Shown piece by piece: positions 1-12,172 of a DNA stretch of 64,000 nucleotides. The translations under genes were made by a program, and so were the position numbers. The stretch comes from Parietaria judaica (taxonomy: Eukaryota; Streptophyta; Magnoliopsida; Rosales; Urticaceae), in contig OX940860.1 in NCBI GenBank assembly GCA_954871525.1, positions 27,746,001-27,810,000 on the forward strand, read 5' to 3'. Under the pieces are notes generated by a model. It was not told the origin of the DNA and ran no database searches. It worked only from the letters and a program-made list of their open reading frames with translations. The stretch's first letter is position 1. Every line of letters begins with the position of its first letter.

Positions 1-2240
1 TGTTTTTTGTTTTGGAAATTATATATGGTTTTCCATTAAAATGGAGCAACCATTAAAGAAGTTGGTGTAGAGACAAAAAAGAAGAGGCCTCAAAATAAAG
101 CAAAGGATTCAATCTACAGAATAAGCAGCCTTTTCATCTCATCTTGCACATACGAAACAACAAGCATTAAAATTGGCAGCAAATAATGTCCTTTTAATTA
201 CTACTTCAGACTCTTTCCAAAAAAAAATAAAATTGATGAACATTTATTTGTTATTTACTTTACACACTTTTATACTTCTTTTTATCCGAGTTGATTTGAA
301 TGAGGATCGTCGAGCCTACGCGAAATAAATAAATATAAAAGCCGAATAATCACGTGTCACTTTGCGACTAGGGAGGCGCATTTTGCCTTGAACGGCAATA
401 ACCTAGACAATCTTAGCCAGTAGCCACAACCCGATCCTGTACTTCTCGGGCTTTGGTCCTTCAAGCCCAAAGCACAATTCGGGCATGCCGGCCCGTCCTA
501 CGCAAAAAAAAAAAAAAAAATCATCTAAAAAAATTTGAAGTAAAATATTATAAATATTGTTTTGAATGTTTCTAAATATCTATCTACATGCATGGAAATA
601 GGAATCTGAGTAAGATATTGTGGGTGACGTAATGGTTACGTAAAGATAAATTTGAATGAGGGTTGCCTCGAGGGACGTGCGTTGCGTGTGGTGAATATGC
701 ACGATCAGTTTGATTATATTCCTTCCTTGCCTTATGCTTATATTGAATGACATCAAAGCTTTGCTTCCATTTTCATGTTTTTCGTTTTTACTCAGTTTTT
801 GTCTCCCTTCAATTTCCAACAACACATACACACTATTCTATTTTGCTTTATTACGTATATGTATATATAATAATAGTTCGGAATAATTACCCTCAACTCA
901 TCAATTTCACTATTTTATATATACTGTCTTCGATTCTTACGTAAAATAAAAAATCAATAATTTCACACAATAAGACTCAACTCATCTCTGGTCTCTTTTA
1001 CTTGCTATTTTACTTAATGAGAATTAAGTCAAACGATAAAATTATTTGGCGAGAGAATTTTTCGCCCTCAAACAACATAAATACTCGTCACAAGGTAAAT
1101 ATATTTGATTAGGGCGGATGCAGTAAATTACAAATCAAACACTTTTTTAAACTTTTAGTTTACATTTAAAAAAAATCTAAGCCTAACAACGAATAATAAC
1201 CTCGTAAATACTAAACAAAATCATCGTATAATTGCTCTTTGTAGGCAAAAAATAAAAATAAAAAATGTCCAATAGGGCGCATAAACATCTATGTATATGT
1301 TTGGCCTAGTCTCAACTCTACTCTACTACACGCTTCTTCAAGAAGTCTCGTTTAGTTCAAACTCCAAGGGCGCAAATGCGCGTCTTCTTTACATGTGTAA
1401 ACTTGAACAATAATGCTACATGTCGAGTATATATAGTAATAGAGTGTATAGTAAAAATGAATAGGGAGGCAGAGTCGCCCACTTTGTAAGGCAAAGTAGA
1501 AGATTCACTGCCTAGCTTAGCTTAGCTTAGCTTGGCTTGGCTTGGCTTCGGATGATGATGACGTGAACCTCACGCCACCTGTTGCTCCGTACAATCTTTA
1601 TTGCCACCAACACAAGGCAATACTACTGCTTCTTTGTTCTTTCTCAATTACTCATCATTTTTTGGTTTAATTTCAAACCAAAATCAACTGAATTTAGTGA
1701 AATCAATACCACCATTCCAGGTTTCTACAAGATTTAAGAAGCTCTCTGCGTAACCACCTATTTTGAGACTAAAAGTGATCACAAATGGAAAGTTTACCAC
1801 TAAAAATAAAAATAATACAAAAATAGTTTAGTGACTGATTTTTATTTCTTCAGTTGGAATGGTTATTCGAACACTGGCTCGCGACCGGAAAACGTAAAAG
1901 GAACCCGGGATTCAGTCCAAGGTTCAGCCCTGGACTTAATTCTTCTGAAAATTGAGAAATATTTGTACAAAGTCTATAAAACTATAAAGAATAGGAATAT
2001 ATCATATGTATATGTATACTGTATACATATATAATATATTATATTCAGAGCTGAACAGTAAAATAGAACATAAAAATCACAGAACTAGATTCTCAGTGAC
2101 ACTACTGTGACAGACTCACTCTCATCATAATTTTAACAAGTTTTTATTCATTTTTCTTTACATATATAATTGTATATATATATATGCAAAACAACATGGA
2201 AAGCAGAGACAAAACGTACAGAAGAATATACGTACATGCG
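1..2240. other. Gene-free AT-rich stretch
   Basis: No coding region, RNA gene or bounded transposon could be supported here. The stretch is AT-rich. It holds a pentanucleotide run at about 1511-1550 (three CTTAG then three CTTGG units) and a GC-richer patch at about 360-505 of unknown origin. Confidence 0.6.
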
Positions 2241-2324
2241 TCACGGATCATACAAACACATTATATATATATATATATTATATAATTTACCTGTAAATAA
2301 TATAGAAGAAGGTGATGAGAAGGA

Positions 2325-2424
2325 GGTGAGGAGCTCGTGTTGGAGAAGGGGAGCACGTGCAAGCAGCACTACAGAAGATAGCTGAGTTGCACGTGCCCTG
2401 CTTCTCCAGCGAGAGCCACTCACC
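2325..2424 (-). ncRNA. MIR164: MIR164 microRNA precursor hairpin
   Basis: Read on the minus strand, 2408-2388 is the 21-nt plant miR164 (starts TGGAGAAGCAGGGCACG). On the 3' arm, 2359-2339 is its star strand (starts CACGTGCTCCCC, ends CTCCAAC). A 28-nt loop separates them. The lower stem continues with GGTGAG (2424-2419) pairing CTCACC (2330-2325). miR164 guides cleavage of NAC-family mRNAs such as the CUC1/CUC2 and NAC1 types, which control organ boundaries, lateral roots and ageing. A minus-strand TATA box lies about 100 nt upstream. Its neighbours match those of Arabidopsis MIR164C as I recall them, so MIR164c is the likely orthology. The mature and star sequences together leave little doubt about the family; the subfamily letter is inference. 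Confidence 0.96.
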
Positions 2425-2516
2425 AAAGACGCCATTGTTGAGAGCAAGCTCATCAGAGAGAGAGAGAGAGAAGTGAGTGATGAGTGTGCATGGAAAACTA
2501 GAAGAGGAGACCATGC

Positions 2517-2525
2517 ATTTATATA
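2517..2525 (-). promoter_or_regulatory. Probable TATA box of the MIR164 transcript
   Basis: The minus strand reads TATATAAAT, followed about 25-30 nt downstream by a CT-rich leader. Transcription would start near 2490-2495, giving a leader of roughly 65 nt before the hairpin. The match and spacing are seen; promoter activity is inferred. Confidence 0.6.
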
Positions 2526-2994
2526 CACAAAATCTAGAGAGAGATTGGAGAGAGAGAGAGAGAGAGTGAAAAGAGTGTTAAAGAGATTGAGTCTTCAAGT
2601 GGGTATTCTTTTAAGACGCCAATGCGATCAAGCAAGAGAGCAATCAAAGCGATTTGCACAATACACCTATATATATATATATAGTTATATATATTTGCTG
2701 TTTTCATGTGAGGCAAGAGAGGAAAGCCCCATTGACCATGTTTCTGGATTTTTCAACCATGGCAAAACCAAAATATATTAGACATATATTTTTGGTCAAT
2801 GTAGTCAATCTCATATCACTCTCTCAGTCACTCACTCGCTTCTCATTGATATAAACTTCTTCAGCGCGTGAAGAACACGTGAGATTACGCGAGCGGTTGT
2901 TGATATATACTTGATACTAGATAGCTTTGTGTAAATTTAGATTTGACCCTGAATTTGACACAGGCCACAGTGAATCTTATTCTAACCCTTCTGA

Positions 2995-2997
<3 letters not shown>

Positions 2998-3052
<55 letters not shown>
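2998..3052. repeat. (CT)n microsatellite upstream of MIR164
   Basis: An almost pure CT/TC dinucleotide run of about 50 bp. Shorter GA/CT runs also occur at 2455-2472, 2535-2567 and 3339-3353, so the MIR164 promoter and leader are unusually rich in GA/CT dinucleotides. Confidence 0.9.
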
Positions 3053-3054
<2 letters not shown>

Positions 3055-4554
3055 ATAATATTTATCTGCCGCCAAATAGGCATTAATTCGATACTTATTA
3101 GTTGTTATTTGCTATTTTGCTTATAGTATCATATCACTTTTGTATTTTAAATTAAATCACTCTCTATCTCCATATATATATATATATATTTCTATAAATA
3201 TATGAGCTCTAAAATTTGAAACTTGGGGTCGATAATAACAATAACTCAACCCTAATAAAGAGCTTTGAATATTTTATCTATTGAAATACAAAAAGGACTA
3301 CAATTATTAGACAAAGGCAAACAGCATTGGTATGGTGTCTCTCTCTCTCTCTCAAGTGTATAAATTCAGAGAAAGTACATAGTGAATTATTAATTGATTT
3401 ATTACCATATTATTTTTTTCCGACAACCTTTGATACATTTCTTGCAATTTACATCTCCCATGGAGCTAGCTAATAAGTAATAAGTAATAAAAGCTTATTA
3501 CTTTAAAGCCATTATTGAATCATCGAAGCTAAAAGAAAAATAACCCTCGAAGCAAGTAACCAGAACAATCTAGGTAAAGTTAATAAATAGAGGGGTTATC
3601 AATTTTGCCCTACTATATGCTTTGCCACTATTGGGAATGCTTGTACACAAAACTTTCCTTAAAAAATACATCCCACATTGAATATGGGACACAATGAGGC
3701 ATATGTAATGTTTGAGACCAAGAAACATGCTTTTACACGTCGATGGTTGCGTGTTCCATATAACCCAATTTTTCATTAAAGTAAATATGGGATTCCCGAA
3801 ATAAAAAAAAATAAAAAATAAATCCGAATTGAATTCTAAAACAAATTTTAAACCGTTAACTAAATTTTGGCTCCGTCAAAAATCAGAATCTAAGTTTTGA
3901 ATTTTACTGGTCTAAAAATCGATAGTTGCGCATTGCATATAACCAAATTGCTTAAGCTAACTAACCTTCTTAAACGTTATAAATTGTCAAAATAGCCATC
4001 GTTTGTATAATATTATGCCATAGCCAATAAACCACATTAATTGATATAAAATGACTTATCTACCCTTGTTATTAATAATAATTAATATTAAAATTAGAAT
4101 TAACAAATTTATTTAAAATTTATTCTAATAATTAATAATTAATACGAATTTATTTTAAATTTTTAAAAGATTGATAAAATAATAAATTAAGAAACAAATA
4201 TTTGAATTCCAAGTTAAAAAAAAAATCAAATTTCAAATTTAAATATAAAAAACGTTTTTAAGTTTTTAAAATAAAAACTCAATTTCTTAACAAACATTAA
4301 TTCGAATTAACCATATTAATAATTTAAAACAATTTGAATTGAAAAATATTAACCAAATTAACAATTCGAATTAACATATATTTACACGAATAAACCAATT
4401 AACATACATTTACAATTCGAATTAACATACATTTACACGATTTAACATACATTTACAATTCGAATTAACATACATTTACACGATTTAACATACATTTACA
4501 ATTCCAATTAACATACATTTATACGATTTAACAAATGCAAATTTTCATAGCGTG
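3053..4554. other. Gene-free AT-rich stretch
   Basis: No gene is supported. At about 4363-4532 there is a degenerate tandem repeat built on the phrase AACATACATTTACA alternating with CGATTTAAC or ATTCGAATT spacers. The rest is low-complexity AT-rich DNA with (TA)n near 3173-3190. Confidence 0.55.
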
Positions 4555-4945
4555 CAAGCCCGGATCGTGATCCTCCGGCATTCCTCTATGATCCTCCATT
4601 GAACGTCGTCGAGATCCTGCGAGTCGTTGGGAATAACGTGGCGGTGGTCGTCAACGGACTCCACGACTCTTTTGCCGGCGACGAAGCGGCCTTCCATTTT
4701 CATTGAACCCTAGATCCATATCTCTCTTGATCTCTCGCTCTCTCTCGATGTGTGACCAGATCTCGCGGATCTTCTGCTCCAGCATCCGCCGCAGCGTCGT
4801 GGACGGCGTGTCACCGAGGAAGCCGGATTCCACAGCGTCGATGCACCTCGGCCCTCTTCACAGTCTGTCTCCCGAGCTCACGCCTCTTGTGCATGGAATC
4901 GCGAGAGATACCTGCGAGAAGCCATTGATGAAGGCTAGGGTTAAG
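4555..4945. other. GC-rich island, possible gene fragment of unknown origin
   Basis: This patch is much richer in GC than its flanks and open in several frames: a 60-codon frame at 4651-4833 (minus), an 84-codon frame at 4703-4957 (plus), and a minus-strand run of about 52 codons starting near 4702. None matches a family I recognise and no reading frame spans the island. A captured or decayed gene piece is the most likely explanation, but I cannot name a source. Confidence 0.3.
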
Positions 4946-5031
4946 GAATCACAGTAAAATGCAATGCAAACGTTAGAATGTGGTTATCTAGTATAATTTC
5001 TCTTTATTTATTTTATTTTTTCAAAATTAAA

Positions 5032-6282
5032 GGTGGCGTTTGGTTATGGTCTGCGAGGCTAGTTTCTAGTTTTGGTTTCAAACAATGTCATATTTGTTTT
5101 ACATACCACGTTTGGTTACCAGTTGTCTCTGTTTTCTCAGACTGGTCTCGCAGACCACTAAAATTTCAATGAAGGAAAACAGAAAACAAAACGTACAAAA
5201 TAAAACTATAATAATGTATTATTATTCTATAATAGTATTATATTATTTATAATAAGATATTAATTATAAAATTAACTAATATAATTAAATTATTAAAATC
5301 AATTTTATATATAATTATATATTTTAATGATATTACTATCATATTAACAAATATACTGAAAATTTGTATTAAATGCTAACTAAACTCTTCAAACTGAATT
5401 ACTTACATTATATTACATTATTTAAACATGTAATTAGAGTCATGAAATATGAATAATTTTTGTATTATGACAAATATTTTTTAGGCATAATATTAGTATA
5501 TATTACTTTCAAATAAAACATATTTTCCTTTAAGTAACATAAATTGTGTTTTATTACATTTTTTTTATTTAGTTTAACCACAGATTAACAAAAGATTAAC
5601 CAAACAATGTTTCAAAAATCAAACTCCCAAACTGATTTGGTAGATTGAACTCTCAGACTGATTTTCCAAACCAAATACCAAAACTGGTTTCCCCAAACCA
5701 GTTAACCAAACGCTAGGGGTGAAACCGGTACCGATAATCGGTAAATTAGCTTTTTTTTGGTATTGGTATTGAAAAATTGATATTTTTTTTTGGTATTGGT
5801 ATCGGTTCTAAAATTTCTTGATTTTTTATCAAACCGAGACTGAGACCGAAACCGAGAAAAAAGAAAAGAAAACCGATAAATAAACCGGGAAAAATCCAAA
5901 AATAATACAAACTACCATGTCCGAAATTCGGATTCCGAAGTATAAAAATACATGTCTAATACATAAAAACATCAAACATAATTATATGGCATGTAGTTCA
6001 CTAATTTTATAAGAGAATGCCTTAATTTTTGAATAAAAATGACATGTAGTACACTCCAAAACGACATGTAGTTCACAACTGATACCGATACCGATATTCG
6101 AGAAATTTGGCTATCGGTATCAGAATTGGTATCGGTATCGAAAACTGATAACCGATAAGTATCGGTTATCGGTTTTAAACTAAATTTATCAATTTTTTTT
6201 ATAAACTGATCCGGGATCGATACCGAAACCGAGACGATACCGAGAAACGGTTACAAAATTTTCACCCCTACCAAACGCCACC
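5032..6282. mobile_element. Inverted-repeat MITE interrupted by a hAT-type MITE
   Basis: The ends are inverted copies beginning GGTGGCGTTTGGTTA (left, about 5032) and ending in its complement (right, about 6282). The right terminal repeat is split by the element at 5714-6270. Without that insert the MITE would be about 690 bp. No clear TSD was found, so the superfamily is not assigned. It carries no coding capacity. Confidence 0.6.
5714..6270. mobile_element. hAT-type MITE, 557 bp
   Basis: It begins TAGGGGTGAAACCGGTACCG and ends with the near-complement TTTTCACCCCTA, as in hAT elements. It is flanked by a perfect 8-bp TSD, CCAAACGC (5706-5713 and 6271-6278). The interior is made of short palindromes around CCGATA/TATCGG. 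It has no transposase and is therefore non-autonomous. Confidence 0.9.
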
Positions 6283-6673
6283 ATAGTTTCTTGTTTTTTT
6301 AGTTATTTTAATTTTTTATTTATTTATTTTGAGATGTTATAATTAGATAATCATTCTATATTTATTTAGTTTTAATAAGAATTTTTTTTAAGGGTCCAAT
6401 TTTTTTTGAAATTAATCCGATTCTATTTTATACATATAGAGAAAAAAAAATCATAACGAAAATTCAATATTTACCTTCAACAATAAAAAAAAATAAAAAA
6501 TCATAAGTCCACATTTTGTTCCCACTTTATTCTTTTTAGGAAAATTTGCGGCTAACGTCTCAAACTCGGTTGTTCATTACAAATAAGTCCCTAACTTTAG
6601 TGTTGATTGTTAAATGTCACGTGACATTCAGGTGTTTGATATGTGCAGTGCCACGTCACCTAACTGCCATATG

Positions 6674-7257
6674 TAGGGGTGAAACCGGAACTGGGTACTG
6701 AGAAATTAACTTTTTATTGTCTCTGTCACATAAATTGGGATATTAATTTCTTGTCCCTACTCCAATTCCAGTTATGTTCTAATTTTATTTCCAAATGGGA
6801 ACCGGAACAAACATAAAGTTCTCGATTTGTTTAGAGGCTGAATTCGGGGAAAAAAATACCATGTACAAACAACCATATCCAAATACCAAGTTAAATCTAA
6901 AACATAATCTAAAATATTAAACTAAAATATTTCGTATACAGAAGGTACTCGCAAAGAAGAAGAATCAGAAATGGAGAAGAAAGTATGACTAAAAAGTGAA
7001 AACCTAAAAAATCATAAATGAGAATTCTAAATAGAAAACAACAACGAAATCATAATTACATATGCTAAAAAACAAAAAACTACATGTAGTTTTAAAACCT
7101 GATCCGGAACAAAAAAACTAGAATTTTTTTAAGGTTTCATAACGGTTCCGGTTCTTGCTTTTAAACTAAATTTCTCAGATTAAAAAAAAAAGGGTCCGGG
7201 ACTGGTATTAGAACTGGGACAAAATCGAAAAAAAAAAGGTCAAAACTTTCAGCCCTA
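6674..7257. mobile_element. hAT-type MITE, 584 bp, related to the copy at 5714
   Basis: It starts TAGGGGTGAAACCGGAAC and ends CTTTCAGCCCTA. The flanks GCCATATG (6666-6673) and GCCACATG (7258-7265) match at 7 of 8 bases, consistent with an aged hAT TSD. The terminal sequence is shared with the element at 5714, so both belong to one family, this one being older. Confidence 0.8.
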
Positions 7258-9715
7258 GCCACATGTCATTTATTATTTTAAAATAAATAAAAATCTTTTT
7301 ATTATTTTTAAATTAACTTTTATTACTTTTAAAATGTAACTACGAATTTCTTCCGCCACAAGTGAGACGGTTAGTGTGTGAGTGATCTTTGACATACCTT
7401 AAACTTGTGGCCATAAGCTAGATTAATAAGTTTCTGTAATAAAAAACGTTGAATACATATTTCCAAATAACCCATTTTGCAGTTTTATCAAACAATTGGC
7501 TATTCCGTATCAATAGTGCATATCAATATTACACTTTATTTCCCTAATATATATATATATATTACACTTTATTATTAATTAGATATTGATAGTACATACA
7601 TAAATTGTTATTACGTACGTACATCTTTATTCATAATACCTTAAACTTTGCTATATTTATCATAAATAAATATTAATAAAGATTGAAATAAAGAATATCT
7701 TTTCTTTTTCTTGTTGTTTTTCTTGGTGACATAATTTTAATTATATATTAAGATATCAACGATTTATAGTTATGATCACTAATTCACTACGGTGCACTTA
7801 TATATAGCGAATTGTTAGTTGAATGGCTACATGAAAATCAACTGGACGTCACGTGGCATTTAGTAGTCAATATTTACGTTAGGAGCGTAGTTTGTAGGAG
7901 ATTAACGGTTGAGGACTTAACCTGCTAAAGAATAGATTTAAATACTTGTTTGTAAGATGCACCCGAATTGGAGGAGTTAAGCCTCAAATTTAGGTTTTTT
8001 TAACGACATAGAATGCAATTTGTGTTGTAAGGTTAAAATGGGCGAGAGAGAGAGAGCAATGGGAATTCCAATGAGGATTCTTTTTCTTCATCAATTCCAA
8101 AATAACCCCCCATGGTTTATGGCCTGACCTCTCTCTAAAACAACTATTTATCTGAAGTTTGATGGGTTATATTTGCAGAGTGTTGTGATAGTCCTTAATT
8201 ATTTATTATCCCTCAAAAAAAAAAAGTAGTGAAGAAGATCAGAGTTTGCCTCGGTAAAATCAGTTTGTGCCTTGCTTAACTAGGCAATTGACCTTTCACC
8301 TCTCCTAGTAAATTTCAGAAGTAGTCATTTTGACCAAAATAAGAGAGGCTTAGGTCATGCTTATGCTTGTGTACGAGTAATAGTAAACCTGCTAATTGAT
8401 TAGATACTAGACTAGTTTCACCACGAGCTTCTCATCAATATACTATTACTTACTGTGAACAAAAATTGCCTTAAAAAAAAACTGTGAACAAATATACTAA
8501 ATGTGAATAAAAAATACCCGTTTATACCGCTTTATCACTAAATATATTATTATATTTTTTTTTATCGTTAATAGCCATAATTATCACGATGTTGAATAAT
8601 TTTTTTTCCCCTCCTTTGCCCAACTATTATTATCTGGAAAAAAATTGTTTGATCAAGTAGCTCTGGTGGTAAGTGCTCTTCGATATAGTTACGAATGGTA
8701 AGAACTTAGAACTTACTAATAATTATTAGTCATCTTTTGAGTTATCACTTCTTGGTTTAAATGTTGTAGGAACTCAAGATGTCCAACAATGACGTGTTGG
8801 AAGCTACTCGTAGCTCACACGAATGCCACTCACGCTTGCCGTTGGGGAACGCCAGACACGCGTCACGTGTTCCATTGTCACATGAGACGCCACATGAGTT
8901 TGGCGTGGCAGTGTACCCCGCCAATGTGTGGCTTGAATACCCCATCCATCTTCACTCACCTTTCTTGCGGCATAAATACATGTTTTTCTCACTTTTCTTT
9001 TTTTCTTTTTATTCTTTTTATCCTATATTTACTCATATCTCACCCACTTACTATAGAATTACAACTATTTTTACACTACATTACTTATTTCCCTATCTTT
9101 AATAAAAAAATATTTACACTTTTAACCCTCTAATAATTTATCCCCTTAATTCCCCTACACTTTTAACCCTCTAATAATTTAACCCTCTAATAATTCATCA
9201 ACAATGTCATGCCGAGCGTTGTCGTAGAAACCACAATTTTTAATGTTATTAAGTACATTTTTTAATGCTTTTTATTTATTGTAAAAGTACCTAATGATTT
9301 TTATGTATTATGATGTACTCTTTTTATTTTACCATGATTTTGTCTCAATTTGGGTTTTCCGAGAAAGAGGCATCTTTATCAATACAATATATTCCAATTC
9401 TTATGTATTGATTTTTTTAGTTAATATTTATTAATAAACCATTTCAATATTGGTAAAAGTGTTAAAACCATTTATCAGTACCTAATATTTTAGTAAATAT
9501 TGTTAAAAGTGTTAGCTTTAAAAATATAAACAAACTAGGTACTTCTCTGCCGCAATAAACTTTTAAAACCATGTAGTTTTTTCAAATTTAACTATTACGA
9601 AAATATTTAAATATTAATTTTCTAATTATTAATATCTTTATTCGTTAATCCGTTTAATACTTTAATTAAATATTGTTAAAAGTGTTAGTATTAATATGTT
9701 ATTGTTAAGATATTA
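7258..9715. other. Gene-free stretch
   Basis: No gene is supported. A GC-richer patch at about 8785-8975 holds a CACGTG and several GCCAC/GTGGC words and resembles part of a transposon, but I could not find its ends. At about 9117-9200 a short phrase CTTTTAACCCTCTAATAATT is repeated three times in degenerate form. Confidence 0.5.
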
Positions 9716-9775
9716 TTGGTATTTTTGCCATTAAAATCCCAAAGAAATTATGAGTCTCTGGGAGCGGCACTCGCC

Positions 9776-9788
9776 GGCCCAAGCCCAA
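9776..9788 (+). promoter_or_regulatory. GGCCCA/site II-like promoter motif of the uL18 gene
   Basis: The sequence GGCCCAAGCCCAA sits just upstream of a CT-rich leader. GGCCCA/TGGGCC (site II) motifs are typical of plant ribosomal-protein and other growth-associated promoters. The motif is seen; the function is inferred from its position. Confidence 0.45.
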
Positions 9789-9907
9789 ATCTTACGTCTT
9801 ACCTCTCTCTCTCTCTCCTCAAGCTTTTCTTCAGAAAACCTCTCTCTCTCATCGCCGGGAGACCTAGCTCCGACGAATCTCCGGCGCAATCTAGCTGTGC
9901 TTTAAAG

Positions 9908-10806
9908 GTACGATCTACTTCTCTGGTGTCTCAGGATTCTGTGCTTTTGGATTTCCACTGCTCTGGTAATATACTGAAATTGTGTGGATTGCTTGTTGAA
10001 AATGGTGAATTACTTGTTGAATCGAAGCTACTCAGGGTAAGCTATCGCTGATTCGTGAGTTTGTTATAATCTGAGGCTGCTCTCTCATGTGTTCTTCGTC
10101 CTTCAGTTTGAATGTCCTAGATTACTTTTGGGAATCTAGAAATTCTTATATGTCCTTCTCTTAAAGAAGATATTGATGCTCTGTGTTGAAAGCTTTACTC
10201 GTTTTTTCGGATATTCACTCTCTCTCACGGTGATTTCGGCTTGTTCCGGTTGATGCTTATCTCAGCTTCTCCATGTCTGGAAATTTGTTACTGAAATCAA
10301 TTTGTGCTTATTTGTTTGGCCAGTTTCACCGCTTCCCGTGCATCATCACGTCCCAAAACTAGTTTTTCTTCTGTATGAACGGTTTTTGCGTACACTTGGC
10401 TGTTAAATTTTGATGCGTTTTCAATATGAATTTTTGCGTTATTTTGAATATTCACTCCCGCTATCAAACCGTTAATCGGCTCTCTCATTTGCTCAAGTTC
10501 TGGGTTTTCTGAAAAGCGACACATTCGTTTTTCACGCTTCTGGTTGAGATTTGATTTCAGCTTTTAATTATGCTTCATTTTTTATCTTTACCTTCTATTT
10601 TCTTGAAGTAAACTTGCTTATGATCTCATTATATTTATAATTCGTACGCGTTTTGTCTAGTTTTATGAGTTCTTCCAGTTTACATGCTCAATTGTCAAAA
10701 AACTAGTGCAGTAAACTGTGTTTTGTTGAGGGCTTGAATGGGCTTGTCGATTTATCTACCCAGTTTTTAATGGTTATTTTTTCTTCGGCGTCTTGGGACG
10801 CACCAG
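9908..10806 (+). other. Probable 5'-UTR intron of the uL18 gene
   Basis: A CT-rich leader exon ends ...AAAG followed by GTACGAT (donor at 9908). The sequence immediately before the start codon is CACCAG, so the acceptor would place the ATG as the first codon of exon 2. The intron would be 899 nt and T-rich, as plant introns are. A transcript would settle whether this exact acceptor is used. Confidence 0.55.
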
Positions 10807-11151
10807 ATGGTTGTTCTTCCACCGGCAAAGGCGCCAAGCGTCACAAAGTTCCTGAAACCGTACGTGCTGAGGATGCACTTCACAAACAAGTATGTGAACG
10901 TGCAGGTGGTCCACACGCCCACTGCCACCGTGGCGGCCGCCGCAAGCTCGCAGGAGAAGGCACTTAGGGAGAGCATGGACAACACTCGGGACGTGGCGGC
11001 TGCGGCCCACATTGGAAAGCTCTTGGGCGAGCGCCTGCTACAAAATAACATCCCGGCCGTGGCCGTTCATATGAAGAGGAACCAGAGGTACCACGGCAAG
11101 GTCAAGTCCATGATAGTCTCTGTTAGAGACTCTGGCGTCAAGCTTCTCTAG
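10807..11151 (+). CDS. Ribosomal protein uL18-family protein (L18p/L5e type), 114 aa
   Basis: A single-exon coding region of 114 codons starting MVVLPPAKAPSVTKFLKPYV. It matches the short, organelle/bacterial-type L18p/L5e proteins of plants. The body contains the segment VHTPTATVAAAASSQEKALR and a C-terminal block IPAVAVHMKRNQRYHGKVK followed by a GVKLL-type end. In this family the protein binds 5S rRNA or is related to such binders; I recall the Arabidopsis member At5g27820 as the same length. The ATG directly follows a plausible splice acceptor and no in-frame upstream ATG is better. The coding part is GC-richer than its surroundings. Whether it acts in mitochondria or elsewhere is not visible; there is no long N-terminal targeting extension. 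Confidence 0.88.
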   Translation: MVVLPPAKAPSVTKFLKPYVLRMHFTNKYVNVQVVHTPTATVAAAASSQEKALRESMDNTRDVAAAAHIGKLLGERLLQNNIPAVAVHMKRNQRYHGKVKSMIVSVRDSGVKLL

Positions 11152-12172
11152 AAATGTCGGAATCGAAATTGAAAAGGAAATCAATTTTGCCATTCTGTTA
11201 AAATAATTTTCAAGTTTTCTTCGGACAACTATGATTATCGGGGTTGAATTTTGTCTCGTTTCAATGCCAGGTCTTGGTTGCTCGCGAGATGCCCTTTGTG
11301 AGGATTGGTGAGTTCAATCTTTAGTAGGATAATGAAATTCACGAAGTATCCATACAAGACTCTTTTGGTTGTTGATAATTTTAGTATCAGAAAGGGTTTT
11401 TCTACAAACTCACAATGAATCTTCTAAAACTTTAAACAATTCAAGATGGTAATTGGTATAATTTTATAAATTCAAAGGGTACTTAAGATTATGAAAACAT
11501 TTTTCTCCCGGGGGCATGATTGCAAACTACTTTTTTTAAAAAAATAAAAATAAAAAAAATAGGTGGGTTTATTTGCACTTTATATGTCAGTCTGAGTAGC
11601 TCAAACTCACTCGAGCGACATTTGAGAGCCCGAGACCATGGCTTCAGCTTCAGGCCGGCCCACCCGAAGTCTTGGGGCTCAGGCTTACTTTGGGTACCAT
11701 GCATATTCCTTTCTTTTAAAAATGTTAATCACACAAAAAAAGTGAAAATGGTATTAAAAAAATTAATAACGTTATAAGTACCTAATATTATATATTAATT
11801 TTTATAATAACATGAACTTTTTTTCAGGACTAATTTTGGTTCTCTGGAACTATGTATGCACTTTCTCAATTGCTTCTCTGTTAGTGGAGTCATGGGATCT
11901 TTGTCTTTTACTTGTGGTAATGGCTTTATGAAACCCGTGTTAGGTTTGTATATTTCCATGAAAATATCAAGTCTCACTCTCTGACGAGATACGAACGTTT
12001 AAAGCCCCAAAGGACTCCATAACTCTTCCAACCCAAGTAACCAAAGCTTAAGGCTTAGGCGAGATTGCGACGAGAGAGATAAGAGTAGAGAAAACGGAGG
12101 CAGAAAACAACGGGAACGGAGACGAAAACTTTCCTTAGGTTGAGGCCAAGATTGCGGCTATTGAGCATAAGA
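11152..12172. other. 3' flank of uL18 and intergenic DNA
   Basis: The first 100-150 bases are the likely 3' UTR. Beyond that I see no supported gene. A weakly repetitive patch at about 11585-11705 looks like degraded transposon sequence. Confidence 0.5.

Noticed and set aside
2170..2385. Plus-strand 71-codon frame across the MIR164 hairpin
   Set aside because: Opposite strand to the microRNA transcript, begins in a (TA)n run and has no recognisable feature.
8757..9133. Overlapping frames of 60-114 codons around a GC-rich patch
   Set aside because: No domain, start context or splice signals; frames on both strands are open, as expected from composition.
10767..11051. Minus-strand frames over the uL18 coding region
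   Set aside because: Antisense shadows of a well-matched sense protein.
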